Made by a program: the position numbers and the translations under genes
The notes under the pieces: generated by a model
Databases searched by the model: none
Told to the model about the DNA's origin: nothing
What the model saw: only the letters and a program-made list of their open reading frames with translations
Source: Flavobacteriaceae bacterium
Lineage (GTDB): Bacteria; Bacteroidota; Bacteroidia; Flavobacteriales; Flavobacteriaceae
DNA length: 64,000 bases
Assembly: GCA_021647985.1 (NCBI GenBank)
Contig: JAKITQ010000003.1
Span: 1 to 64,000 of the forward strand
Direction: 5' to 3'
Part shown: one piece after another, positions 17,897-25,730 of the stretch
How positions within the stretch are numbered: the stretch's first letter is position 1
Layout of the letters: the number at the start of each line of letters is the position of its first letter

Positions 17897-19822
17897 ATGG
17901 AAGAAAAAAAATTTGATCTTAATTCCTTAATAGGATTTGTATTGCTTGGTGCAATTATGCTTTACTATTTTTATACCAACCAACCAACGCCAGAAGAAAT
18001 TGCAAAGCAAAAAACAGAGCAAGTTCAAGATTCTATTCAAAAATCACATCAAATTTCAAACCAGCGTGATAAAATTATTGATAATAATGATGTTGCAGTT
18101 TCTAATACCACCGATTCTTTGATTAATGTACAAATGCATAATATGTTGGGTGCTTTTGCTTATAGTGCAGGCTTACCTTCCGCGAAAGCAAATGAAACAA
18201 TAATTGAAAATGATTTAGTTAGAATAAAAATATCCAATTTAGGAGGGCAGGTTACAGAAGTTCTGTTAAAGGAATATTCTACTTTTAATAAGATGCCTTT
18301 ATATTTGGTAAAGGATAAAAATGCCTCTTTTAATATTTCTTTTGCAACAAATGACAACAGAAATTTACAAACAAAAAATTTATATTTTGAACCGACACTA
18401 ACTAGAATTGGAGACAATCAGGTTTTATCGATGAAACTTAAAGTTTCGGCAGATAAATATTTGGAATACCGTTACGAATTGAAACCTAATGATTACATGT
18501 TAGATTTTGCCATTCGTTCACAAGGTATGAATTCGGCTATAAACACATCTCAAAATATTATTCTTAACTGGAGTTTAAAAAGTTTTAGAACTGAAAAAAG
18601 TATAAAGTACGAAAACCAGTATACTGATTTACGTTATTTGCATGATAAGGAGTTTGAAGATATGAGTCCGATGGGTGATGGTGATGAAGAAGATGTAGAA
18701 AAACTAAACTGGGTAGCTTTTAAACAACAGTTTTTTACATCGATATTATTATCTGACGAACCTTTTGATAAAGCGAAATTGGCATTGAGAAATTTGGTTC
18801 AAGATGAGGATATTGATACGGTATTTACCAAACAATATTTAGCATCAATACCCCTGCAAACGAAAAATGGGGAACTGAGCTATAATATGAATATGTATTA
18901 TGGACCTGTAGATTATAACATTTTAATCAAGTATGAAGGTAAACAATTAGATAGAATTGTTAGTTTGGGTTGGGGAATATTTAGGTGGATTAATAAATTT
19001 GCATTTATACCTGTATTTAGTTTTTTAAGTTCATTTATTGGGAATTTTGGGATTGTAATCATTCTATTGACCTTGGTGGTAAGAATAATTATGTCTCCCG
19101 TAGTTTATAAATCGTATTTATCAAGCGCCAAAATGAAGGTTTTACGACCTGAAATGGAAGAGATAAATAACAAACTAAAAGGTAAAGAAAATGCCATGAA
19201 ACGTCAGCAAGAAACTATGGCTTTACAGAGAAAAGCCGGTGTAAACCCACTTTCTGGATGTATACCTGCCTTGATACAAATGCCAGTGTTTTTTGCCTTG
19301 TTTAGGTTTTTTCCTGCCAATATTGATATTAGACATAAAGGATTTTTATGGGCAGATGATTTATCGGCTTATGATGAAGTATTACAATTGCCGTTTAAAA
19401 TTCCGTTTTATGGTGATCACGTAAGTTTGTTTCCAATTTTGGCTTCAATTGCTATATTCTTTTATATGCAAATGACGCAAAGTCAGCAAATGAATATGCA
19501 ACAACCAGCTCAAGAAGGTATGCCTGATATGCAAAAGATGATGAAAATGATGATGTATTTTTCACCATTAATGATGTTATTTTTCTTTAATAGTTTTGCA
19601 AGTAGTTTGAGTTTGTACTATTTTATTTCTAATCTACTTACCATAGTTATTATGTTGATAATCAAGCACTATATAATAGATGAAGATAAGATTCATGCCC
19701 AAATTCAGGAAAATAAAAAGAAACCAGCTAAGAAAAAAAGTGCTTTTCGAGAGCGTTTAGATTCTGCAATGAAACAAGCACAAGTTCAACAAGAAAAACA
19801 AAAAAAGGGAAAGAAGCGTTAA
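17897..19822 (+). CDS. yidC: Membrane protein insertase YidC
   Basis: 641 aa. It has an N-terminal signal-anchor helix (LIGFVLLGAIMLYYFYT) and a large periplasmic beta-sandwich domain (about 90-360). The conserved insertase core follows, with its helices (FGIVIILLTLVVRIIMSPVVYKSY; NPLSGCIPALIQMPVFFALF; a final hairpin near 540-600), and then a Lys-rich C-terminal tail that can bind ribosomes. It inserts inner-membrane proteins alone or with Sec. The secA and yajC genes elsewhere in the window belong to the same pathway but are not linked. Confidence 0.97.
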   Translation: MEEKKFDLNSLIGFVLLGAIMLYYFYTNQPTPEEIAKQKTEQVQDSIQKSHQISNQRDKIIDNNDVAVSNTTDSLINVQMHNMLGAFAYSAGLPSAKANETIIENDLVRIKISNLGGQVTEVLLKEYSTFNKMPLYLVKDKNASFNISFATNDNRNLQTKNLYFEPTLTRIGDNQVLSMKLKVSADKYLEYRYELKPNDYMLDFAIRSQGMNSAINTSQNIILNWSLKSFRTEKSIKYENQYTDLRYLHDKEFEDMSPMGDGDEEDVEKLNWVAFKQQFFTSILLSDEPFDKAKLALRNLVQDEDIDTVFTKQYLASIPLQTKNGELSYNMNMYYGPVDYNILIKYEGKQLDRIVSLGWGIFRWINKFAFIPVFSFLSSFIGNFGIVIILLTLVVRIIMSPVVYKSYLSSAKMKVLRPEMEEINNKLKGKENAMKRQQETMALQRKAGVNPLSGCIPALIQMPVFFALFRFFPANIDIRHKGFLWADDLSAYDEVLQLPFKIPFYGDHVSLFPILASIAIFFYMQMTQSQQMNMQQPAQEGMPDMQKMMKMMMYFSPLMMLFFFNSFASSLSLYYFISNLLTIVIMLIIKHYIIDEDKIHAQIQENKKKPAKKKSAFRERLDSAMKQAQVQQEKQKKGKKR

Positions 19823-19842
19823 GAGGCTTTTGGATAAATGAT

Positions 19843-19884
19843 AAAAAAGGATTTAAATGTTAATAATTTGAATCCTTTTTTTTT
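19843..19884 (+). terminator. Rho-independent terminator of yidC
   Basis: AAAAAAGGATT and AATCCTTTTTTTTT form the stem around a 17-nt AT-rich loop, ending in a T-run, 20 bp after the stop codon. Confidence 0.8.
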
Positions 19885-19888
19885 ATGA

Positions 19889-19921
19889 CCTAAGCTTTAA
19901 AATTTAATTTTAAAGCTTAGG
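19889..19921. repeat. 33-bp perfect palindrome with one central base
   Basis: The arms CCTAAGCTTTAAAATT and AATTTTAAAGCTTAGG (16 bp each) flank a single T. It lies 5 bp behind the yidC terminator and 70 bp before hisS. There is no T-run on either side, so it is not a classic terminator; a binding site or cruciform is possible. Confidence 0.7.
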
Positions 19922-19990
19922 CTTAAAGAATTATTTTCGGATATTTGCATCTATTAGTAAATAATTTTTTATTTTAAAGAACATAAATTA

Positions 19991-21355
19991 ATGAAACCAA
20001 GTATTCCCAAAGGAACAAGAGATTTTTCTCCTATTGAAATAGCCAAAAGAAATTATATTTTTACTACGATCAAACAAACTTTTGAAACTTTTGGTTTTCA
20101 GCCTATTGAAACACCTTCTTTTGAAAATTCAAGTACCTTGATGGGAAAATATGGAGAGGAAGGCGACCGATTGATTTTTAAGATATTAAACTCTGGTGAT
20201 TATTTAAAAAAAGTAGATAATGATTTATGGAAGGAAAAAAATTCTACTAAGATAATATCAAAAATCTCCGAAAAAGCACTGCGATACGACTTAACAGTAC
20301 CTTTTGCGAGGTATGTTGTACAACATCAAAATGAGATAACATTTCCGTTTAAACGCTATCAAATGCAACCAGTTTGGAGGGCAGATAGACCACAAAAAGG
20401 TAGGTTTAGAGAGTTTTACCAATGTGATGCCGATGTGGTTGGAAGTAAAAGCTTATGGCAAGAAGTAGAATTTGTTCAATTGTACGATGCTGTTTTTACT
20501 AAATTGGGTTTAACAGAGGTGGTGATCAAATTGAATAACAGAAAAATATTATCTGGTATTGCTGAAATTATTGGGGCTAAAGATAAATTGATCGATTTTA
20601 CTATTGCTTTAGATAAATTAGATAAAATAGGGGTAGAGGGTGTAAGCAATGAAATGCTATCTAAAGGTATAAGTAAAGAGGCAATTGAAAAAATACAACC
20701 ACTTTTCGATTTTACAGGATCAAATAATGACAAATTAGAGCAGTTAACAAAAATGTTGTCAAGTTCTGAAGAGGGAATGCAAGGTGTTGAAGAATTACAA
20801 TTTGTTATTGATAATATTGATAAACTAAGTTTACAAAGTGCTGCTTTAGAAATTGATGTTACCTTAGCAAGAGGCTTAAATTATTATACCGGTGCCATAA
20901 TAGAAGTACAAACCAACAAAGTTAAAATGGGTTCTATTGGAGGTGGAGGAAGGTATGATGACTTAACGGGAGTTTTCGGTTTAAAAGATATTAGTGGTAT
21001 AGGTATCTCTTTTGGTTTAGATAGAATTTACCTGGTTTTAGATGCATTGAACTTGTTTGAAAAAGCAGAACTGTCAAAACCACAAATCATATTTTTAAAT
21101 TTTGATAAAATTGAAAGCTTAAGCTTCTTCAAAGCTATAAAAGCACTTCGTGAAAACGATATAAAATGTGAAATGTACCCAGATCTAGGTTTATCTAATA
21201 AGCAGCAAAAAAAGCAATGGAAATATGTTTCCAACCGAGATATTAGTTTTGTAGTTTCAAAAATGGAAGGTGAAAAATTTGTTGTAAAGAATAGAAATAA
21301 TGATGAACAATTTATATGTAATCTGGATGAACTAATTCGACTAATGTCAAAATAA
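19991..21355 (+). CDS. hisS: Histidine--tRNA ligase
   Basis: 454 aa, class II synthetase. Motif 1 is around [22 protein letters not shown], motif 2 around [24 protein letters not shown], and the histidine-specific signatures are [12 protein letters not shown] (HisA) and [12 protein letters not shown] (HisB). Motif 3 is [13 protein letters not shown]. A C-terminal anticodon-binding domain follows (about 365-454). It charges tRNA-His in the cytosol. The start ATG precedes [13 protein letters not shown], the usual N terminus. The folE gene follows in the same direction with its own -7 box. Confidence 0.97.
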   Translation: [454 protein letters not shown]

Positions 21356-21379
21356 TATTAATTATTAATTACAATGTTG

Positions 21380-21387
21380 TATTTTTG
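21380..21387 (+). promoter_or_regulatory. -7 box for folE
   Basis: TATTTTTG matches TAnnTTTG, 20 bases before the start codon, leaving a very short leader. Confidence 0.45.
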
Positions 21388-21407
21388 CAAATTAAATTAC
21401 AGGACTA

Positions 21408-22097
21408 ATGTTTGAAGGAAATAATGGAAAAATAAACGAATTGATTGAAGAAATGGGTGATAATCATATTTCAAATTCTGCACAAACTCCTTTGCGTGAT
21501 GATGCGTTTTCAATATCAGATGAAGATAAAATAAAATCTATACAAAAAGATTTTTCAAATATTTTACACACGCTTGGAATGGACTTAAACGATGATAGTT
21601 TAAAAGGTACACCTTCAAGAGTTGCACATATGTTTGTAAATGAAATTTTTGGTGGATTAAATCCAAATAACAAACCCAAACTATCAACTTTTGATAATAA
21701 TTATAAATATGGTGAAATGTTGGTTGAAAAAAATATTACAGTTTACTCTACCTGTGAACATCATTTATTACCAATAGTTGGGCGTGCTCATGTTGCTTAT
21801 ATATCTAAAGGTAAGGTTATTGGCTTGTCAAAAATGAACAGAATTGTTGATTATTATGCCAAAAGACCTCAAGTACAAGAAAGGTTGACCATGCAAATAG
21901 TTAAGGCTTTACAAGAGGCTTTGGGTACTGATGATGTGGCATGTATTATTGATGCAAAACATTTATGTGTGAATTCGAGAGGTATTAAAGATATTACGAG
22001 TAGTACAGTTACATCTGAATTTGGAGGTAAATTTAAAGAGCAAGAAGTTAAAAAAGAGCTGTTGGATTATATCAAATTAAACACTTCTTTTGAATAA
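21408..22097 (+). CDS. folE: GTP cyclohydrolase I
   Basis: 229 aa. It has the zinc and catalytic residues CEHHLLP (Cys and His), GLSKMNRIVDYYAKRPQVQERLT, and the second zinc Cys with its context in AKHLCVNSRGIKD. Residues 1-45 are a variable lead typical of Bacteroidota. It converts GTP to 7,8-dihydroneopterin triphosphate, the first step to tetrahydrofolate and also a source for queuosine; tgt at 43 kb is the last queuosine step. It is followed by a terminator shared with the convergent gene. Confidence 0.96.
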   Translation: MFEGNNGKINELIEEMGDNHISNSAQTPLRDDAFSISDEDKIKSIQKDFSNILHTLGMDLNDDSLKGTPSRVAHMFVNEIFGGLNPNNKPKLSTFDNNYKYGEMLVEKNITVYSTCEHHLLPIVGRAHVAYISKGKVIGLSKMNRIVDYYAKRPQVQERLTMQIVKALQEALGTDDVACIIDAKHLCVNSRGIKDITSSTVTSEFGGKFKEQEVKKELLDYIKLNTSFE

Positions 22098-22118
22098 ATA
22101 TTGACAAGGACAAAAAGT

Positions 22119-22150
22119 AAAGGTGTTGCAATTTTCAACACCTTTTTTTT
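22119..22150. terminator. Bidirectional terminator between folE and the acyl-CoA reductase gene
   Basis: AAAGGTGTTG and CAACACCTTT form a 10-bp stem with a 7-nt loop. A T-run follows on the plus strand and an A-rich tract precedes it, so it can act in both directions. Confidence 0.8.
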
Positions 22151-23207
22151 ATAAATTTTGTAAAAATTCTAAAGTGTCGATGCCGTCTGCATAATCCCAA
22201 AGTTGCGGTTGTTGAGTTTCACCAAATGAGACAATATTTGAAATATTAAGATTTCCAACAATGCATTGGATGGATTCTTTTTCTATGTTTAATTGTTGTT
22301 TTAATTGGTCTTCATTTTCATAATATTCATAAAATAAAGAAGCGATTGGTGAAGAATAACTGTTGTCTTCTTTTAACATTAGAAAACCATTTTCAAGAAG
22401 TTTAAACTGACTCATTAAATATACGGCTTTGTTATAATCGTAATTATTTTGATATTTTATATAGTTGATAAGATCTTTATAAGAGTATATAGCTTTAAAT
22501 AATTGATCGAAATCATAATTTTTAGGAACAAATATTTTAGCAACACTTCTACAGCCTAAACCAAAATATCGAAAGATATCTTCTCCTAATTTCTCTAGTT
22601 CATTTTCGGATTCTTTTCCTGTTAAAACTGCAATTGAATTTCTATTTTGACGAATAATGTTTGGGTATTTACCAAAATAATAATCAAAATATCGAGCTGT
22701 ATTGTTACTTCCTGTTGCAATAATGGCATCAAAGTCGCTTAATTTTTCTTCAGTAAAAGTTATTCTTCCTTTAAATAGAGGTTCAATATGCTCTAAATAC
22801 TTTGCAATAAGAGGCAATAAATATTTATCTGTAGACGATTGTTTTACCATTATTTGATTACCAGAAATTAAAACGGTTAAAAAATCATGAAACCCAACCA
22901 AAGGAATATTACCAGCCATTATAACACCAATACTTTTTGTTTTGGTATTATTTAAATTGTAAGTAGACACCCATTTATTAAGATTTTTATGGGTCAATAT
23001 TTTGCTCCAACTTGAAAAAGAATAAATTACATTTTCTACAGTAAACCAGGCATTACTTTCTTGCGCTCTTTTTATTTGCATATGAAACGGTTCAAAAAAT
23101 AGATCGTTTAACAGAATATTATCTTTTTTTTCAATTTTTTTCAATTGAAACTGACCTAAAAAATCACCTAGTTTTACAAAAGCTTCAATTCTTTTTTCAA
23201 TAGTCAT
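22149..23207 (-). CDS. Acyl-CoA reductase, LuxC-like
   Basis: 352 aa. The family marks are IMAGNIPLVGFHDFLTVLISGN in the cofactor domain, a probable catalytic Cys in GLGCRSVAKIFVP (about residue 222), and YDYNKAVYLM. LuxC-type enzymes reduce acyl-CoA to aldehyde in an aldehyde dehydrogenase-like fold; this flavobacterial branch has no known substrate. It is divergent from a ferredoxin gene, with 59 bp and interleaved promoters between them, a pairing I recall as common in Flavobacteriia. A role in fatty aldehyde or pigment metabolism is only inference. Confidence 0.85.
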   Translation of the reverse strand: MTIEKRIEAFVKLGDFLGQFQLKKIEKKDNILLNDLFFEPFHMQIKRAQESNAWFTVENVIYSFSSWSKILTHKNLNKWVSTYNLNNTKTKSIGVIMAGNIPLVGFHDFLTVLISGNQIMVKQSSTDKYLLPLIAKYLEHIEPLFKGRITFTEEKLSDFDAIIATGSNNTARYFDYYFGKYPNIIRQNRNSIAVLTGKESENELEKLGEDIFRYFGLGCRSVAKIFVPKNYDFDQLFKAIYSYKDLINYIKYQNNYDYNKAVYLMSQFKLLENGFLMLKEDNSYSSPIASLFYEYYENEDQLKQQLNIEKESIQCIVGNLNISNIVSFGETQQPQLWDYADGIDTLEFLQNL

Positions 23208-23235
23208 GTTTATAGATTTTTTAATAAGGAAGCAT

Positions 23236-23255
23236 TATATTTGCATGCAAATTTA
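23236..23255. promoter_or_regulatory. Interleaved divergent promoters over a palindrome
   Basis: The plus strand has TATATTTG at 23236-23243 for the ferredoxin gene. The minus strand has TAAATTTG (23255-23248) for the acyl-CoA reductase gene. The two boxes meet in the perfect 14-bp palindrome ATTTGCATGCAAAT (23239-23252). RNA polymerase could hardly occupy both at once. Confidence 0.5.
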
Positions 23256-23266
23256 GCTAAAAAATC

Positions 23267-23617
23267 ATGGCAATACTAATAACGGATGAATGTATTAATT
23301 GTGGTGCTTGTGAACCCGAATGTCCTAATAATGCAATATATGAAGCTGCAGAAGAATGGAAGTTTTCTGACGGAACTGTATTGACGGGTGATATAATGTT
23401 GCCCAATGGAAAGCGTTTTAATGCAGATGAGGATCAGGAGCCAATAAATGATGAAGTTTATTATATTATTGCTGATAAATGTACAGAATGTAAAGGTTTC
23501 CATGATGAGCCACAATGTGCAGCAGTTTGCCCAGTAGATTGCTGTTTACCAGATGAAGAACATATAGAAACTGAAAAAAATTTATTGGCAAAAAAACGTT
23601 TTATGCATAATGAATAG
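23267..23617 (+). CDS. 4Fe-4S dicluster ferredoxin
   Basis: 116 aa. The first cluster motif is CINCGACEPECPNNAI (residues about 9-24). The second is CTECKGFHDEPQCAAVCPVDC, with the longer spacing between the second and third Cys seen in the Allochromatium-type 2[4Fe-4S] ferredoxins. An insert of about 40 residues lies between the two clusters. It is a soluble low-potential electron carrier. The neighbouring acyl-CoA reductase gene is transcribed divergently from an overlapping promoter. It overlaps the next gene by 8 bp if that gene starts at its first ATG. Confidence 0.95.
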   Translation: MAILITDECINCGACEPECPNNAIYEAAEEWKFSDGTVLTGDIMLPNGKRFNADEDQEPINDEVYYIIADKCTECKGFHDEPQCAAVCPVDCCLPDEEHIETEKNLLAKKRFMHNE

Positions 23618-24161
23618 ATTAAATTTTATGAATCAATTAAAAATAGCATTATTGTTCGTTCTATTTACTTTTTCAAGTTATGCCCAGTTGGTTAATTCGG
23701 ATTCTGTAGGTAATTTTTCTGTAATAAAGAATAAATTGGTTTGGCAAAAATCATATTACTTAAGTGATGTGAATGAGCTAGATCAATACTTAAAAAGCAA
23801 TCCCTTTACTGCAAAATTAAGGATATTAGATTTTATTGATGATACAATCACAGATAATTTTAAATTAATAGCTTATAATTTACCTCCATATGCACAAAGT
23901 AGTTACAGAGTGTTTATTGCCATAGATGTATACCGTGATTATTTTAGGGTTACCATTAGAAATATTATTTTTCCCAATTTTGTTGAGAATTATTATTATA
24001 ACGGTATGCGACAAAATTCTCGTTCTGGTTCACTTGAAGATTATATCTTAAGAAATGACGGATTTATAAACAGAACAAGTGCTAATATGCACGTATTAAA
24101 AAGTTTTGACATAAGTTTTGAATCCATTTTTAATGAAATAGCAGAACCATTGAAAGAATAA
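23610..24161 (+). CDS. Secreted protein of unknown function
   Basis: 183 aa from the first ATG. A second ATG at 23628 gives MNQLKIALLFVLF, the more usual signal peptide start, with cleavage after SYAQ. The mature part has a beta-rich pattern (FKLIAYNLPPYAQSSYRVFIAIDVYRDYFRVTI) with aromatic clusters, perhaps of the DUF4468 type, but I cannot name the family with confidence. It is transcriptionally coupled to the ferredoxin gene. Confidence 0.6.
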   Translation: MNRLNFMNQLKIALLFVLFTFSSYAQLVNSDSVGNFSVIKNKLVWQKSYYLSDVNELDQYLKSNPFTAKLRILDFIDDTITDNFKLIAYNLPPYAQSSYRVFIAIDVYRDYFRVTIRNIIFPNFVENYYYNGMRQNSRSGSLEDYILRNDGFINRTSANMHVLKSFDISFESIFNEIAEPLKE

Positions 24162-24404
24162 TTATATTTTTTCATTCTAAGAAAACTCTTTCATAAATAT
24201 CATACAGGTACAATAGCTCAAATTATGAATTATGAATTAAATACATGATTATCAATAAGCTACATAATCTAAGTACTCGAGTGTAACTGACTTTAAATCA
24301 CTATTTTATTAATGTATTACATTTAAATCAACCTTATCGGGTATGATATAAGTCACTCTTTTATTGATGTAATAAGAGTAATTTTGTTTATTCATACGTT
24401 TTAG
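24162..24404. other. AT-rich intergenic region with direct repeats before the metal-related gene
   Basis: It holds a minus-strand fragment of the dispersed repeat sequence (ATTTAATTCATAATTCATAA at about 24222-24243, read in reverse). Two direct repeats follow, at 24295-24320 and 24350-24376, identical at about 21 of 26 positions. The second overlaps the operator-like palindrome. No reading frame is convincing. Confidence 0.5.
24355..24386 (+). promoter_or_regulatory. Operator-like palindrome overlapping the -7 box of the HYC_CC_PP gene
   Basis: The arms ACTCTTTTATT and AATAAGAGT (24355-24365 and 24371-24379) pair with one bulged T around GATGT. The last T of the palindrome is the first base of TAATTTTG (24379-24386), a full -7 match 18 bases before the start codon. 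A repressor bound here would block the promoter. The upstream direct repeat at 24295-24320 may be a second, weaker site. Confidence 0.5.
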
Positions 24405-24785
24405 ATGAAATTGTATTTAAAAAATATTGCATCAATTTTTTTAGCAAGCATCGTTTTTTTATCAACGATGTCATTTAGCATGAATATACACCATTGTATG
24501 AATAACATGATGGAAGAATCATGCACTATGGAAACCGAGTTGTCACCAACAAACTGTAATCTTGTTAGCAATAATAAATGTTGTTCAACAGATATTATCA
24601 TTAAAGTGGCAGATAATGAACTAAAGAAAACTACTATTAATAATTATTCAGATACAGTAATATTTTTATACGCATACATAAATTTATTTGAAGGTCTTGA
24701 AGAAAACATAATTCCTTTTTTAAATTATGATTCACCTTTGATATCTAAAGATCTTCAAGTAATTAACGAAACTTTCCTTATTTGA
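24405..24785 (+). CDS. HYC_CC_PP family Cys-rich envelope protein
   Basis: 126 aa with a signal peptide or anchor (IASIFLASIVFLSTMSFSMN). The family motifs follow: HHC (about residues 28-30), a downstream Met/Cys run (CMNNMMEESCTME), NKCCSTD (about 64-70) and a short C-terminal part where the PP motif would lie (IPFLNYDSPL, degenerate). The Cys, Met and His pattern suggests binding of a soft metal such as copper. In Flavobacteriia these genes are usually next to metal efflux or TonB receptor genes; none is present here. Likely controlled by the palindrome over its promoter. Confidence 0.75.
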   Translation: MKLYLKNIASIFLASIVFLSTMSFSMNIHHCMNNMMEESCTMETELSPTNCNLVSNNKCCSTDIIIKVADNELKKTTINNYSDTVIFLYAYINLFEGLEENIIPFLNYDSPLISKDLQVINETFLI

Positions 24786-25073
24786 TTTTGACCGTCAATT
24801 TGTCGACAGAGTAGTTTATGCTTTGTAACTAAGCAACACATTATTAATAACTCAATAATTATACTAGTCATTAATTCATTAGTTATTAGGGTTCAAGAAT
24901 AAACTTTGATAAATATTTTACGTAAATTATTTCATATAGTATTTATAGAATATCTAAGAAGTAAAACCAATTTAAAATGTACAATTAAGTACAAGTTCAA
25001 TTAGAATCTAAGTGTTAGAAAAATTGACAAAACTCAATTTAAATGAATAAATAAAAAATAAAGACCTGTTTTT

Positions 25074-25149
25074 AGAAAAAGGGAACTCCCTATTCAGGGG
25101 ATAGGGAGTTTGGTAATATAATCTAAATTGTATACAGACCCCTTTTTCT
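25074..25149 (+). ncRNA. Nested two-helix structure, candidate RNA element
   Basis: The outer arms AGAAAAAGGG (25074-25083) and CCCTTTTTCT (25140-25149) are fully complementary. Immediately inside, AACTCCCTAT (25084-25093) and ATAGGGAGTT (25101-25110) form a perfect 10-bp hairpin with loop TCAGGGG, stacked directly on the outer helix, then 29 unpaired bases. The inner hairpin has no T-run after it, so it is not a simple terminator. It lies 35 bp before leader copy B. Confidence 0.5.
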
Positions 25150-25184
25150 TTGACAGGCACAAATTATATATAAATAATTTTATT

Positions 25185-25249
25185 ATGAAACGAGCATGTT
25201 AAAAAGCTTATCACTAAAGGAAATGATTGATAACGAGCAGCATGTGACC
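25185..25249 (+). promoter_or_regulatory. Leader element, copy B (shared with 15513-15575)
   Basis: It starts ATGAAACGAGCATGT and ends CGAGCAGCATGTGACC. TTATCA (25208-25213) and TGATAA (25228-25233) pair around a 14-nt loop ending AAATGAT, as in copy A. Two of the six base pairs differ from copy A by compensating changes. GCATG near the 5' end can pair with CATGT near the 3' end. The frame opened by its ATG stops after five codons. It ends 26 bases before the start codon of the metal-related lipoprotein gene. Confidence 0.55.
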
Positions 25250-25275
25250 GTTAAAAAACAATAAATAATAAACAT

Positions 25276-25707
25276 ATGAAATCAAAAATCTCATTTTTAG
25301 GAATCGCTATTTTAATACTTATAATTAGTGTAAGTTGTAATAGTCAGAGCAATAGTAATGATAATAATCAAATTGCAGAAAAAGAAAGTATCGTTAAAGA
25401 ATCATCTAATACAATAGTTTCAGCACCGGATAAAGATGCTAAACTTAAATCTAGTTATGTTTGCTATGTAAATAATAGCTATTTCGGAAAAGAACAAATT
25501 CCTGTTGAAGTAGATGGTAAAACTTATTATGGTTGTTGTGAAGGATGTGTAGATAAACTACATAATATCAGAGAATTTCGTTATGCTACAGATCCATTAT
25601 CAGGTGTTGAAGTAGATAAGGCAAAAGCTTATATTGTCTTAAAACCGGATGGTAATGGTGAAGTTTTATACTTTGAAAATAAAGACAATTATCTAAAATT
25701 TATTTAA
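25276..25707 (+). CDS. Lipoprotein with YHS/TRASH-like metal-binding motif
   Basis: 143 aa with a lipoprotein signal (ISVSC, Cys21). A low-complexity Asn/Ser/Lys linker (22-55) leads to the motif VCYVNNSYFGKEQIPVEV followed by GKTYYGCCEGCVDKL, a Cys...CCxxC arrangement resembling TRASH/YHS metal-binding folds, and then a second conserved half (SGVEVDKAKAYIVL). A heavy metal such as copper is the likely ligand. It is preceded by leader copy B and a nested hairpin, and followed by a terminator shared with secA. I infer a metal role together with the HYC_CC_PP gene upstream. Confidence 0.7.
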   Translation: MKSKISFLGIAILILIISVSCNSQSNSNDNNQIAEKESIVKESSNTIVSAPDKDAKLKSSYVCYVNNSYFGKEQIPVEVDGKTYYGCCEGCVDKLHNIREFRYATDPLSGVEVDKAKAYIVLKPDGNGEVLYFENKDNYLKFI

Positions 25708-25730
25708 GTAAAAATTTAATATTTTGACAT

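Larger units (their letters stand above)
24786..25275. other. 490-bp non-coding region with structured elements
   Basis: There is no plausible gene. The first 280 bp are AT-rich without clear structure. A nested hairpin follows at 25074-25149 and leader element copy B at 25185-25249. This is the longest gene-free stretch in the window. Confidence 0.7.
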
